A stretch of DNA of 64,000 nucleotides from Streptomyces sp. NBC_00376 (GCF_036077095.1 NZ_CP107960.1:3844001-3908000), one strand, 5' to 3'. Counted from the stretch's first letter, positions 25,034 through 33,684 are shown. The notes: a model not told the origin generated them from the sequence alone. A program made the numbers and translations.

Positions 25034-27349
25034 TTGAGATCGAAGCGCAGAATCACCGATCAGCCCTTCTCGAAGCGAAGAATCTGGGTCACGGCCGCCG
25101 TGGCGACCTCGGCCGTCGCCGGTGTCCTGGTCTTCGAGGGGGTGACGGGCAACTCCTCGGTGGACACCGACGCCAAGTCCGGCCCGCCGAAGGCCGATGT
25201 GCGCGCCACCTCGCTGAAGGTCGGCGACGACGGCACGTCCGCCGTCCTGGGCAAGCGGGACACCGCACCGTTCAGCATGCTGGGCATCACCTGGACCGAC
25301 CCGGCGGCCAAGGTCACCGGAGCCGTGGAGGTCCGCACCAAGTCCGCGGCCAGCGGGAACTGGACGTCCTGGGTGCCGCTCGAAACCGACCTGGACGGGC
25401 GCACGGAGACCGGCCGGGCCGGCGTACGAGGAAGCACCGAGCCCCGCTGGGTGGGGCCCTCCAACGGTGTGGAGGTACGGATCAACGCGGGCGGCAAGGT
25501 CTCCGCCAAGCTGCCCGCGGGGCTGCGGCTGGACACCGTGGACCCGGGCCGGGGCGGCTCGACCGCCGCGGAACCGGCCGCCTTCGCGGCCGACCTGCCC
25601 GCCGAGGACCCGTCGGCCACGCCCGCCACCGACCCGGTGGAGCCGGTCCCGTCCGACCCGGCCGCGCCGGGCGACGGCACGGAAACGCCTGCCGAGCCCA
25701 CGCCGTCCGAACCGGAGTCGCCGGCCCCGTCCGCACCGGCCACCGAGGAGCCCACTCCCCCGGCGAGCCCGAGCCCCTCGGCGTCGCCGAGCTCCTCCCC
25801 GGCCGAGACCCTGCCGCCCGCGCCGCCGTCGACCGTGCCGAAGCCGCCGATCGTCTCGCGGGCCGGCTGGGGCGCCGACGAGTCGATCAGCCCGGAGGCG
25901 CCGGAGTACCTGGACGGCGTCAAGGCCGTGTTCGTCCACCACACCGCGGGGAGCAACACCTACTCCTGCGCCGACTCCGCGGCGGTGGTGCGCAGCCTGT
26001 ACGCGTACCACGTCCTGAGCGAGAAGTGGAAGGACATCGGCTACAACTTCCTGGTCGACAAGTGCGGGACGGTCTTCGAGGGCCGTAAGGGCGGTGTGGA
26101 CCGGCCGGTGTTCGGTGCGCACACCTACGGTTTCAACCGGGAGTCGGCCGGCATCGCGGTCATCGGCACCTACACGGACGCGAACGCGCCCAGCGCGGTG
26201 ACCACGGCGGTGGCCCGGGTCGCCGCGTGGAAGCTCGGCCAGTACAAGGGTGACCCGGCGGGCAGCACCACGCTCACCGCGGGTGCCACCGGCAGCAACT
26301 ACTTCGGCACGAAGTTCACCGCCGGTACGAAGTACTCCTTCAAGCAGATCTCCGGGCACCGCGACGGCTTCAACACCCAGTGCCCCGGCAACATGCTGTA
26401 CGGGCAGCTGAAGTCGATCCGTGATCTCGCCGCGGGCCCCGTCACCGGGCTGGCCGTCAAGTCGGTGACCGGCGCCGGGCTCTCGGGCACGACGTACTAC
26501 ACCAGGTCCGCGATCACCGTGGGCTGGTCGGCGAGCACCCCGAGCGCGTTCATCTCCAAGTACGAGCTGCTGGTCGACGGCAAGTCCGTGGCCACCACCG
26601 CGGGCACCGCCACCTCCGCGCCGGCCACCCTCGCCGTCGGCACCCACCAGGTGCAGGTCCGCGCCACCCACCAGTCGGGCAAGGTCACCACGTCGGCGGC
26701 GGCCACCGTGGTCGCCGAGCAGACGGCGCCCACGTTCTCCACCAAGCCGAACCTGGCGCTGCGCACCGGCACGGTCAACACCACGGCCGTCCCGCTCACC
26801 CTGAAGTGGAAGGCCACCGACGCCGCTTCGCTCAAGGAGGTCCGGCTCACCGCACCGGTGGCCAGGACCTACGGCCCGACGACCACCAGCGCCTCGCACA
26901 CCGCCAAGTCCGGCGTGTCGACCACCTGGTCCATGAAGGCGTACGACCAGGCGGGCAACACCGCCACCGCCTCGGTCGCCGGTACGCCGGTCATCGTGCA
27001 GGAGAGCTCGGCAACGAAGTCCGGTACGTGGACGACGCGGTCCTCGTCGAGCTACCTCGGCGGCAAGTCGTACTCCAGCTCGTCGAAGGGTGCCTCGCTG
27101 AGCTGGACGTTCACCGGCCGCTCGATCGGCCTGGTGGCGTCCCGGGCGACCACCTCCGGCCAGGCGTACGTCTATGTGGACGGGGTGAAGGTGTCCACGG
27201 TGGATCTGAAGTCCAGCACCACCAAGTACCGCGACGCGCTGTGGACGAAGAGCTGGTCGTCCAGTGCCAAGCACACCGTCAAGATCGTCGTGGTCGCCAC
27301 CTCGGGCCGGCCGACGGTCACCACGGACGGCATCGTGTACCTGAAGTAG
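25034..27349 (+). CDS. Exported N-acetylmuramoyl-L-alanine amidase (PGRP/Amidase_2)
   Basis: 771 aa from a TTG at 25034 (LRSKRRITDQPFSKRRIWVT), with a signal-like segment VTAAVATSAVAGVLVFEGVTG. A beta-rich N-terminal domain (about 30-185) precedes a Pro/Ser/Thr/Glu-rich linker. The PGRP-type amidase domain starts at IVSRAGWGADES and carries the zinc ligands in FVHHTAGSNTYS, SGHRDGFNTQCPGN. Ig-like domains and a carbohydrate-binding-like C-terminus (SGTWTTRSSSSYLGGKSYSS) follow. It should cleave the bond between muramic acid and the stem peptide in the cell wall. A strong terminator follows. Confidence 0.92.
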   Translation: MRSKRRITDQPFSKRRIWVTAAVATSAVAGVLVFEGVTGNSSVDTDAKSGPPKADVRATSLKVGDDGTSAVLGKRDTAPFSMLGITWTDPAAKVTGAVEVRTKSAASGNWTSWVPLETDLDGRTETGRAGVRGSTEPRWVGPSNGVEVRINAGGKVSAKLPAGLRLDTVDPGRGGSTAAEPAAFAADLPAEDPSATPATDPVEPVPSDPAAPGDGTETPAEPTPSEPESPAPSAPATEEPTPPASPSPSASPSSSPAETLPPAPPSTVPKPPIVSRAGWGADESISPEAPEYLDGVKAVFVHHTAGSNTYSCADSAAVVRSLYAYHVLSEKWKDIGYNFLVDKCGTVFEGRKGGVDRPVFGAHTYGFNRESAGIAVIGTYTDANAPSAVTTAVARVAAWKLGQYKGDPAGSTTLTAGATGSNYFGTKFTAGTKYSFKQISGHRDGFNTQCPGNMLYGQLKSIRDLAAGPVTGLAVKSVTGAGLSGTTYYTRSAITVGWSASTPSAFISKYELLVDGKSVATTAGTATSAPATLAVGTHQVQVRATHQSGKVTTSAAATVVAEQTAPTFSTKPNLALRTGTVNTTAVPLTLKWKATDAASLKEVRLTAPVARTYGPTTTSASHTAKSGVSTTWSMKAYDQAGNTATASVAGTPVIVQESSATKSGTWTTRSSSSYLGGKSYSSSSKGASLSWTFTGRSIGLVASRATTSGQAYVYVDGVKVSTVDLKSSTTKYRDALWTKSWSSSAKHTVKIVVVATSGRPTVTTDGIVYLK

Positions 27350-27357
27350 CCCGCACC

Positions 27358-27397
27358 ACGGGACTGCCCCCGGCTCCTTCTCCGGGGGCAGTCCCGT
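27358..27397 (+). terminator. Hairpin terminator of the amidase gene
   Basis: A perfect 16-bp stem (ACGGGACTGCCCCCGG and its complement) with an 8-base loop begins 9 bp after the stop. Confidence 0.92.
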
Positions 27398-27407
27398 ACG
27401 GCCACCC

Positions 27408-27438
27408 TTGCTTCGAGCGGACTCGAAGGCGTTGGCTT
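27408..27438 (+). promoter_or_regulatory. MerR-type promoter of the aldo/keto reductase
   Basis: A perfect inverted repeat CTTCGAG-CGGA-CTCGAAG (27411-27428) sits between TTGCTT (27408-27413) and TGGCTT (27433-27438), with a 19-bp spacer. A long spacer with a central palindrome is the hallmark of promoters activated by MerR-family proteins. Transcription would begin close to the ATG at 27446, so the mRNA may be leaderless. No MerR gene lies in the window. Confidence 0.6.
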
Positions 27439-27445
27439 GATCCCC

Positions 27446-28441
27446 ATGGAGTACACACAGCTCGGACGCACCGGGCTCAAGGTCAGCCGTCTCGTCCTCG
27501 GCACCATGAACTTCGGCCCGCAGACCAACGAGGTGGACAGCCACGCCATCATGGACGCGGCGCTGGACACGGGACTGAACTTCTTCGACACCGCGAACGT
27601 GTACGGCTGGGGCGAGAACAAGGGCCGCACCGAGGAGATCATCGGCACCTGGTTCGCCAAGGGCGGCGAACGCCGCGACAAGGTGGTCCTGGCCACCAAG
27701 ATGTACGGGAACATGGGCGCCGACGGCGAGGCCTGGCCCAACCACGACAAGCTCTCGGCCGTGAACATCCGGCGCTCCGTCGACGCTTCGCTGAAGCGGC
27801 TCCAGACGGACTACATCGACCTCTACCAGTTCCACCACGTCGACCGGAACACCCCCTTCGAGGAGTTCTGGCAGGCGATCGACGTCCTGGTGCAGCAGGG
27901 CAAGATCCTGTACGCCGGTTCGTCGAACTTCGCCGGTTACAAGATCGCCCAGGCCAATGAACTGGCCGCCCGGCGGGGCTCGCTGGGCCTGGTCAGCGAG
28001 CAGTGCATCTACAACCTGATCGAGCGCCGTGCCGAGATGGAGGTCATTCCGGCCGCGCAGGAGTACGGCCTCGGCGTCATCCCGTGGTCCCCGCTGCACG
28101 GCGGGCTGCTGGGCGGTGTGCTGAAGAAGGAGCGCGAGGGCACGGCCGGACGCTCGGCCTCGGGCCGCAGCGCGGACGCGCTGAAGGACGCGGCGCAGCG
28201 CGCGAAGATCCAGGCGTACGAGGACCTGATCGACAAGCACGGTCTGGAGCCGGGCGAGGTCGGCCTGGCCTGGCTGCTCACCCGGCCGGGGGTGACGGGG
28301 CCGATCGTCGGGCCGCGCAACCAGGAGCAGCTGGACTCGGCGCTGCGGGCGCTGGAGCTCGACCTCCCGGCGGAGCTGCTGGCTTCGCTGGACGAGATCT
28401 TCCCGGGTCCGGGGCCTTCGCCGGAGGCGTTCGCCTGGTGA
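27446..28441 (+). CDS. Aldo/keto reductase
   Basis: 331 aa, AKR fold of the YajO/Tas-like group. Conserved parts are LGRTGLKVSRLVLGTMNFG, LNFFDTANVYGWGENKGRTE with the catalytic Asp and Tyr, LATKMYGN with Lys, and YQFHHVDRNTPFEE with His; the C-terminus has the NADP-binding GPIVGPRNQEQL. It reduces aldehydes or ketones with NADPH. The ATG at 27446 is preferred over an upstream TTG because it starts the family N-terminus. The promoter structure suggests redox or electrophile induction. Confidence 0.93.
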   Translation: MEYTQLGRTGLKVSRLVLGTMNFGPQTNEVDSHAIMDAALDTGLNFFDTANVYGWGENKGRTEEIIGTWFAKGGERRDKVVLATKMYGNMGADGEAWPNHDKLSAVNIRRSVDASLKRLQTDYIDLYQFHHVDRNTPFEEFWQAIDVLVQQGKILYAGSSNFAGYKIAQANELAARRGSLGLVSEQCIYNLIERRAEMEVIPAAQEYGLGVIPWSPLHGGLLGGVLKKEREGTAGRSASGRSADALKDAAQRAKIQAYEDLIDKHGLEPGEVGLAWLLTRPGVTGPIVGPRNQEQLDSALRALELDLPAELLASLDEIFPGPGPSPEAFAW

Positions 28442-28512
28442 GGGCCTCCTCGTGAGGCCCCTCCGACGGGCCGCCGCCGTCCCCGCCTCCGGCGGGGCGG
28501 GCGGCGGCCCGT
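28442..28512. terminator. Double hairpin between convergent genes
   Basis: A small stem GGGCCTC/GAGGCCC (28442-28460) is followed by a long one: ACGGGCCGCCGC (28466-28477) plus CCCCGCC pair with GGCGGGG plus GCGGCGGCCCGT (28501-28512). It separates the convergent reductase and PadR-type genes and can serve both. Confidence 0.85.
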
Positions 28513-28525
28513 TTCCGTACCCGGT

Positions 28526-29053
28526 TCAGGACGCGTCCAGTTCCTTCAGGGTCGCCGCCAGCCAGTCCAGCTCCGCCTCGCTGGTCGCGCGGGCGATCCT
28601 CAGCAGCCCGCGCCGGAACGGGTCGTCGAACGACTCGGCGCCCAGCGGCCGTTCCCCCTCGTAGAAGAAGCTGCTCGGCTCCTCCAGGAACGCGAGCCTG
28701 CGCCGCAGTACGTCCGCCTGCTCGGCCGGGGACGAGAGGTGGCGCAGAAAGGCGAGGACGGTGAACCAGCGGTTCTCGTCGCTGATGTCCACCTCGTCGG
28801 CCTCCCGCAGCCGGCGCCGCAGCTCCTCGCGCCCCGCGCCGGTCAGGGTGAGGGTGTGCCGGGGGGCGGCCCTGCTGCCGGGCTCGGTGCGGCGCTCCAG
28901 CCATCCGGCGCGCTCCAGGCGCTTGATCGCCGGGTACAGCGTGCCGTCGGCGATGGGGCGGACGTGTCCGGTGAGGTGGGCGACCCGGCGCTTCAGCTCG
29001 TAGCCGTGCAGCGGTTGCTCGTACAGAAATCCAAGGATGGCCAGTTCCAGCAT
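28526..29053 (-). CDS. PadR-family transcriptional regulator
   Basis: 175 aa. The winged helix is LELAILGFLYEQPLHGYELK, PIADGTLYPAIKRLERAGWL and the wing RHTLTLTGAGREELRRRL; a C-terminal helical dimerisation domain (PadR_C, Vir_act_alpha type) follows. PadR proteins are usually repressors released by small molecules. The ATG at 29053 is preceded by GGAGAGGA. It is divergent from the alpha/beta hydrolase gene, with a palindrome between them. Confidence 0.93.
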   Translation of the reverse strand: MLELAILGFLYEQPLHGYELKRRVAHLTGHVRPIADGTLYPAIKRLERAGWLERRTEPGSRAAPRHTLTLTGAGREELRRRLREADEVDISDENRWFTVLAFLRHLSSPAEQADVLRRRLAFLEEPSSFFYEGERPLGAESFDDPFRRGLLRIARATSEAELDWLAATLKELDAS

Positions 29054-29077
29054 GTGCGTATCCTCTCCGACGTACTT

Positions 29078-29101
29078 TATACATCGACATCTATGTATAG
29101 T
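29078..29101. promoter_or_regulatory. Candidate PadR operator and overlapping -10 elements
   Basis: TATACAT (29078-29084) and ATGTATA (29093-29099) form an inverted repeat with an 8-base spacer; ACAT/ATGT half-sites with such spacing are the known PadR pattern. TATAGT at 29096-29101 is a good -10 for the rightward gene and lies seven bases before an in-frame ATG at 29109, which would make that message leaderless. On the other strand TATAAA could serve the regulator. Confidence 0.6.
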
Positions 29102-29186
29102 CTCCCCGATGCTTAACGGCAGTGACGGCGATGGCGATGGTGGTGGCGGTGGCGATGGCCGCAGCGCCGACGAGGAGGAGGACGAC

Positions 29187-29963
29187 ATGCACAACGCCCG
29201 GGTGACCGACGGCGGCGCACGTATCAGGTGGGTGGAGCTCCCCGGCCCGTCCGGAAGTTCACGGACCCGGGTCTACCTGCACGGACTCGGGGCCTCGTCC
29301 GGCCCGTACTTCACCGCGAGCGCCGCCCATCCGCTGCTGGCGGACAGCCGCTCGCTGCTCATGGACCTGCTCGGCTTCGGGATCAGCGACCGCCCCACGG
29401 AGTTCGGCTACACGCTGGAGGAGCACGCCGACGCGGTGGCCGCGGCGCTGGAGGCGGCCGGGGCGTACGGCGCGGACGTGATCGCGCACAGCATGGGCGG
29501 GGCGGTGGCCATTGTGCTCGCGGCGCGCCATCCGCACCTGGTGGCCCGGCTGGTCCTGGTCGACGCCAATCTGGACCCGGTCGCTCCCGGCCCCGCCCGG
29601 CCGGGCAGCAGCGGCATCGCGGCCTACTCGGAGGAGGAGTTCCTGTCGTACGGCCGCTCCGAGGTGCGCGAGCGGGTGGGGCCGCACTGGTGGGCGACCA
29701 TGCGCCTGGCGGGCCACGAGGCGCTGCACCGCAGCGCGGTGCACCTCGCCGCCGGGACGACGCCGACGATGCGGGAACTCCTGCTGGAGCTGAAGATCCC
29801 GCGCACGTTCCTGCGCCCGTCGGCCGACGGCCCGCTGCCGGGCGAGGAGAGGCTCGTCGGGCACGGGGTGCGGGTCGTGGCGGTCCCGAACTGCGGGCAC
29901 AACATCATGCTGGACAACCCGCAGGCGTTCGCCGAGGAGACCGCGCGGGCCCTCGCGGCCTGA
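29187..29963 (+). CDS. Alpha/beta hydrolase
   Basis: 258 aa from the ATG at 29187 (GAGGAGGAG upstream). A leaderless start at 29109 would add a low-complexity Gly/Asp stretch. The fold is shown by VYLHGLGASSGPYF (oxyanion region), DLLGFGISDRPTEFGYTLE, VIAHSMGGAVAIVLAARHP with the nucleophilic Ser and VAVPNCGHNIMLDNPQAF with the catalytic His. It would hydrolyse an ester or similar bond; the substrate is unknown. It is paired with and probably repressed by the divergent PadR-type regulator. Confidence 0.9.
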   Translation: MHNARVTDGGARIRWVELPGPSGSSRTRVYLHGLGASSGPYFTASAAHPLLADSRSLLMDLLGFGISDRPTEFGYTLEEHADAVAAALEAAGAYGADVIAHSMGGAVAIVLAARHPHLVARLVLVDANLDPVAPGPARPGSSGIAAYSEEEFLSYGRSEVRERVGPHWWATMRLAGHEALHRSAVHLAAGTTPTMRELLLELKIPRTFLRPSADGPLPGEERLVGHGVRVVAVPNCGHNIMLDNPQAFAEETARALAA

Positions 29964-30005
29964 GGAGGGGACGCGCGGAGGGGGTGCGCGAACGGGTCGG
30001 CCGGG

Positions 30006-30095
30006 TCACGCCCCGACGGCGGCCGCCACGGCGACGACGACGAACATCAGCACGAGCACGGCCGCCATGATGCGGTTTCTGGTCTTCGGATCCAC
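30006..30095 (-). CDS. Small single-pass membrane protein (29 aa)
   Basis: A GTG at 30095 opens a 29-codon frame: a hydrophilic start (VDPKTRNRI) followed by a hydrophobic helix (MAAVLVLMFVVVAVAAAVGA). Nothing else is encoded in the 150 bp between the hydrolase and ThpR genes. The pattern, charged N-terminus then one membrane helix, is that of conserved small membrane proteins. The ribosome-binding site (GAAGG) is very close to the GTG, which lowers confidence. It may follow thpR on the same strand. Confidence 0.5.
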   Translation of the reverse strand: MDPKTRNRIMAAVLVLMFVVVAVAAAVGA

Positions 30096-30117
30096 CCTTC
30101 GAGCCTAACCGCAGGTC

Positions 30118-30693
30118 TCAGTGCCCCAGCGACCAGGATGCGACCACCTCGTACCTCGGCCGCTCGCCCGGCACCCCGGAGTCCGGCAGATTGCTCTGCA
30201 CGAGGGCCACCTCACCGACCTCCCACCCGGTGCCCTCGAAGCTTCCGAGCGCCTCGACGCAGGGCCGCAGGTCGACGTCGGCGCGGCGGCTGCGGGCGAG
30301 GGTGAGGTGGGGGTGGTAGGCGCGGTGCTGGTCCATCGGGATGCCGGAGCGGCGGGCGGCGGCGTCCGCGCGCTCGGCGAGCAGCCGCAGCGTGTCGAGT
30401 GCGCCCGCGGCCCCCACCCACAGGGCCCGCCCGCCGAACCGGCCGGCGCCGTGGATGCGGAGCGGGAAGGGCTCGGTGCGGCGGGCGGCCCGTGCGAGGC
30501 GCTCCTCCAGCTCGGGCAGCAGCTCCTCGTCAACGGGCCCGAGAAACGCCAGCGTGAAGTGCCAGCCGGACACCCCGGTCCAGCGAAGCCGCTCGGCCTC
30601 GGGCAACGCGTGCAGCGGGGCGACGGCGCGGCGCAGTTCCTCGACGGCGGGGGCGGGCGGCAGCACGGCGACGAAGAGTCTGAGACGGCTCAT
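30118..30693 (-). CDS. thpR: RNA 2',3'-cyclic phosphodiesterase
   Basis: 191 aa, 2H phosphoesterase family (ThpR/LigT). The two catalytic His-x-Thr-x motifs are HFTLAFLGP and HPHLTLARS, at the usual spacing. The enzyme opens terminal 2',3'-cyclic phosphates on RNA. The ATG at 30693 starts the family N-terminus MSRLRLFVAVLPP. It has no operon partner upstream. Confidence 0.92.
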   Translation of the reverse strand: MSRLRLFVAVLPPAPAVEELRRAVAPLHALPEAERLRWTGVSGWHFTLAFLGPVDEELLPELEERLARAARRTEPFPLRIHGAGRFGGRALWVGAAGALDTLRLLAERADAAARRSGIPMDQHRAYHPHLTLARSRRADVDLRPCVEALGSFEGTGWEVGEVALVQSNLPDSGVPGERPRYEVVASWSLGH

Positions 30694-30793
30694 GCGCCGA
30701 GTGTCGCACCGTACCGGCGTGTCCAGGCCTCCGTACGTATCGTTGTACTGCGCGGCTGCCCGCGCCCGCGCGGCAGCGGGGAGGAGCGCCACG

Positions 30794-31378
30794 GTGACCG
30801 TCGTAGAGACCGACAGGATCGACATGGCCGACAGCAGCGACAAGCGCACTCTGGACATGATGTTCGAGTGGCTCGAGCCCGCCCCCGAGGGATTCAAGGT
30901 CGAGATCGTCGAGGGGATCATCTACATGTCGCCGCAACGGCGCACACACTGGCGGATCATTCTCGACATCATCGAGCAGTTGCGCGCAAGGTACCCCCGC
31001 GAGCGCTTGCTGTCCGATGTGCGCATTGACTTCCCGGGCCTGCTCAACGGCTTCGCCTCCGATGTCGTTGCACTGACCGAAGGTGCCACCGAGGACGCCG
31101 ACGGCCAGTGCCACTACCAGGACATCGAGTTCGTGGCCGAGGTGATCTCGAAGAGCACCGCCGCCAACGAATACGGATCGAAGAAGGCCACCTACGCCAC
31201 CGCCGGTGTACCCGTGTACCTCATCGTCGACCCGTACACCGGCACGTGGCACCTCCACACGCTTCCGAAGGAGGACGAGTACCGCAGCGTGCTCAGCCTC
31301 GACTTCGGCACCCCGGTCGACCTCACCTCGACCGTCGTGGGCCTCACCCTGGAGACCGCCGACTTCCCCCGCGACTGA
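30794..31378 (+). CDS. Uma2-family (DUF820) PD-(D/E)XK-like protein
   Basis: 194 aa from a GTG at 30794 with GGAGGAG upstream. The Uma2 pattern is complete: FKVEIVEGIIYMSPQRRTH, NGFASDVVALTE (Asp), DIEFVAEVISKSTAAN (Glu, Lys) and ATAGVPVYLIVDPYTG. Members share the restriction-endonuclease fold, but no cellular role is established. This copy is intact, in contrast with the shortened one at 10762. Confidence 0.88.
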   Translation: MTVVETDRIDMADSSDKRTLDMMFEWLEPAPEGFKVEIVEGIIYMSPQRRTHWRIILDIIEQLRARYPRERLLSDVRIDFPGLLNGFASDVVALTEGATEDADGQCHYQDIEFVAEVISKSTAANEYGSKKATYATAGVPVYLIVDPYTGTWHLHTLPKEDEYRSVLSLDFGTPVDLTSTVVGLTLETADFPRD

Positions 31379-31452
31379 CGCCACCGGACACACGGCGGCC
31401 CCGGCCGGTGCTCACCGGTCGGGACCGTGCCATGGTCCTTGCCGGACGGCGT

Positions 31453-32787
31453 TCACGCCGCCGCGGCCAGCTCCTCCCGGGGGACGAACCGGACGTGCGG
31501 GCGGCCGGGGCGCAGGTCCACGCGGAGGCGCAGGCCGCCCACGCGGGCCAGCATGAAGCCGACGCCGAGTGCGGCCACCAGCGAGAACGCGCCACCGACC
31601 GCCATGCCCGTACGGACCCCGTAGGCGTCGCTGATCCAGCCGACGATCGGGGCGCCCACCGGCGTACCGCCGGCGAAGACCATCATGTACAGGCTCATGA
31701 CCCGGCCGCGCATGGCCGGGTCGGCGGCCATCTGGACGCTCGTGTTCGCGCTGATGTTGGTCGTCAGGCCGATCATGCCGATCGGGACCAGCAGGATCGC
31801 GAAGAGCCAGACGGACGGCGACAGGGACGCGATGATCTCCAGCAGACCGAACGCCGTTCCCGCGGCCACCAGCATCCGCAGCCGGGAGGAGCGGCGGCGG
31901 GCGGCGAGCAGGGCGCCGGCGAGGGAGCCGGCCGCCATGAGGATGTTGAAGAAGGAGTACATCCCGGCGCCGCCGTGGAAGATCTCGTCCGCGAAGGCCG
32001 TCAGCCAGATCGGGAAGTTGAACCCGAACGTGCCGACGAAGCCGACCAGGACGATCGGCCAGATCAGCTCGGGGCGGCCGGAGACGTAACGCAGGCCCTC
32101 CCGCAGCTGGCCCTTGGCGCGGGGCACGACGGTGGTCTTGTGCAGCTCGCTCGTACGCATCATCAGCAGGCCGATGAGCGGGGCGGCGAAGGACAGGCCG
32201 TTGAACATGAAGGCCCAGCCGCTGCCGACCGTGGTGATCAGGACACCGGCGACGGCCGGGCCGATGAGCCGGGCGGACTGGAAGTTCGCCGAGTTGAGGC
32301 TGACCGCGTTGCGCAGCTGGGCGGGTCCGACCATCTCGGACACGAAGGACTGGCGGGCCGGGTTGTCGACCACCGTCACCATGCCGAGCAGGAACGCGAT
32401 GAGGTAGACGTGCCACACCTGGACGACACCGGAGAGCGTGAGCACCGCGAGGGCGATCCCGCAGAGGCCGAGCGCCGCCTGGCTGACGAGGAGCAGCTTC
32501 CGCTTCGGGAGGCGGTCCGCGATGACGCCGCCGTAGAGGCCGAACAGAAGCATGGGGAGGAACTGGAGGGCCGTGGTGATACCGACGGCGGCGGCGGACC
32601 CGGTGAGGCTCAGGACGAGCCAGTCCTGCGTGATGCGGGACATCCAGGTACCGGTGTTGGAGATCACGGCGCCCGTGGCGAACAGGCGGTAGTTACGGAT
32701 CTTCAGCGACGAGAAGGTCCCGCCGGGCTTGCTCTCGTGGGTGGAAGTCGGTGCGGGGGCGGAGTCTGCTCCGGATCCCGTACTCAA
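31453..32787 (-). CDS. MFS transporter (EntS-like exporter)
   Basis: 444 aa from a TTG at 32787 with GAGGAGG upstream. About twelve membrane helices are visible (for example AAAVGITTALQFLPMLLFGL; LLLVSQAALGLCGIALAVLTL). The conserved MFS segments are LYGGVIADRLPKRKLL and MRGRVMSLYMMVFAGGTPVG. This MFS_3 subgroup exports siderophores or drugs. It lies directly downstream of a MarR-type gene on the same strand, so substrate-inducible efflux is likely. Confidence 0.9.
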   Translation of the reverse strand: MSTGSGADSAPAPTSTHESKPGGTFSSLKIRNYRLFATGAVISNTGTWMSRITQDWLVLSLTGSAAAVGITTALQFLPMLLFGLYGGVIADRLPKRKLLLVSQAALGLCGIALAVLTLSGVVQVWHVYLIAFLLGMVTVVDNPARQSFVSEMVGPAQLRNAVSLNSANFQSARLIGPAVAGVLITTVGSGWAFMFNGLSFAAPLIGLLMMRTSELHKTTVVPRAKGQLREGLRYVSGRPELIWPIVLVGFVGTFGFNFPIWLTAFADEIFHGGAGMYSFFNILMAAGSLAGALLAARRRSSRLRMLVAAGTAFGLLEIIASLSPSVWLFAILLVPIGMIGLTTNISANTSVQMAADPAMRGRVMSLYMMVFAGGTPVGAPIVGWISDAYGVRTGMAVGGAFSLVAALGVGFMLARVGGLRLRVDLRPGRPHVRFVPREELAAAA

Positions 32788-32882
32788 AAGGGTTCGCCTC
32801 CTCGGGCGTATACGTTTCGCTGACTGACGGGGTGCGGCGGTGCGGGCGGTGCGCCGGCTGTGGTCCGGTGCGGCCCGTTCCG

Positions 32883-33323
32883 CTACAGGTGGGCGAGCTT
32901 CTCCAGCACGGGTGCCGCCTTGCGCAGCGTCTCCCACTCGTCCTCGTCCAGGCCCTCGGCGAGGGCGGTCAGCCAGGCGTTCCGCTTGGAGCGGCTCTCT
33001 TCGAGCATGGCCTCGGCCTGCTCGGTCTGGCTGACCACCTTCTGGCGACGGTCATCGGGGTGCGGTTCCAGTCTGACCAGCCCCTTAGCTTCCAGCAGCG
33101 CGACGATGCGGGTCATCGACGGAGGCTGCACATGCTCCTTGCGGGCCAGCTCGCCCGGCGTGGCCGAGCCGCACCTGGCGAGCGTGCCGAGCACCGACAT
33201 CTCGGTGGGGCTCAGCGACTCGTCGACGCGCTGGTGCTTGAGGCGCCGGCTGAGCAGCATCACGGCGGAGCGAAGGGAGCTCACGGCGGCCGCACTGTCG
33301 CCGTCGTGGATCAGGTCAGGCAT
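32883..33323 (-). CDS. MarR-family transcriptional regulator
   Basis: 146 aa. The winged helix includes LSPTEMSVLGTLARCGSATP, GELARKEHVQPPSMTRIVAL and the wing RLEPHPDDRRQKVV. It is the first gene of a two-gene unit with the MFS exporter and probably represses that unit. Upstream (33328-33345) ATTAG occurs twice, 13 bp apart, in an AT-rich stretch that may be its operator. Confidence 0.92.
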   Translation of the reverse strand: MPDLIHDGDSAAAVSSLRSAVMLLSRRLKHQRVDESLSPTEMSVLGTLARCGSATPGELARKEHVQPPSMTRIVALLEAKGLVRLEPHPDDRRQKVVSQTEQAEAMLEESRSKRNAWLTALAEGLDEDEWETLRKAAPVLEKLAHL

Positions 33324-33468
33324 GTTTATTAGCGTAACTCATTAGTCGCCCTAAAGACCATTCGTGTTACACGGGCAAGTGGCGCTTCGCCCAATCGATC
33401 ACCCGAACGAGTGAGTCGGCTCCGGAAAGTAACGCGAAACGACCCGGTGGGCCGTAACCCTGCTTGCC

Positions 33469-33684
33469 ATGGGATCGACTGTGCTCAGCCTGCGGATAGA
33501 CGGTGAGCTGCTCGACCGGCTCCGGCAGCATGCCGCCAAACGCGGAATGAGCGTCCAGGACTATGTGGTCCGGACGCTCATTCGCGATGATTTCGACGAG
33601 CGCTTCAAGGCGGCCGTCGACGAGACGGAGAGGTTCTACGGCCCGGAAGGGACCGCTGGGATCAGGGCCGAAGAGGTCACGTGA
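33469..33684 (+). CDS. Ribbon-helix-helix (CopG-like) protein
   Basis: 71 aa. VLSLRIDGELLDRLRQHAAK and RGMSVQDYVVRTLIRDDF form a ribbon-helix-helix motif like those of antitoxins and plasmid repressors. No toxin-like partner follows; instead its last 8 bp overlap the 3' end of the convergent permease gene. It may be an orphan antitoxin or a small DNA-binding regulator. Confidence 0.8.
   Translation: MGSTVLSLRIDGELLDRLRQHAAKRGMSVQDYVVRTLIRDDFDERFKAAVDETERFYGPEGTAGIRAEEVT

Noticed and set aside
24995..28240. A 1081-codon minus-strand open frame
   Set aside because: Antisense shadow of the amidase and aldo/keto reductase genes; low-complexity composition, no conserved motif.
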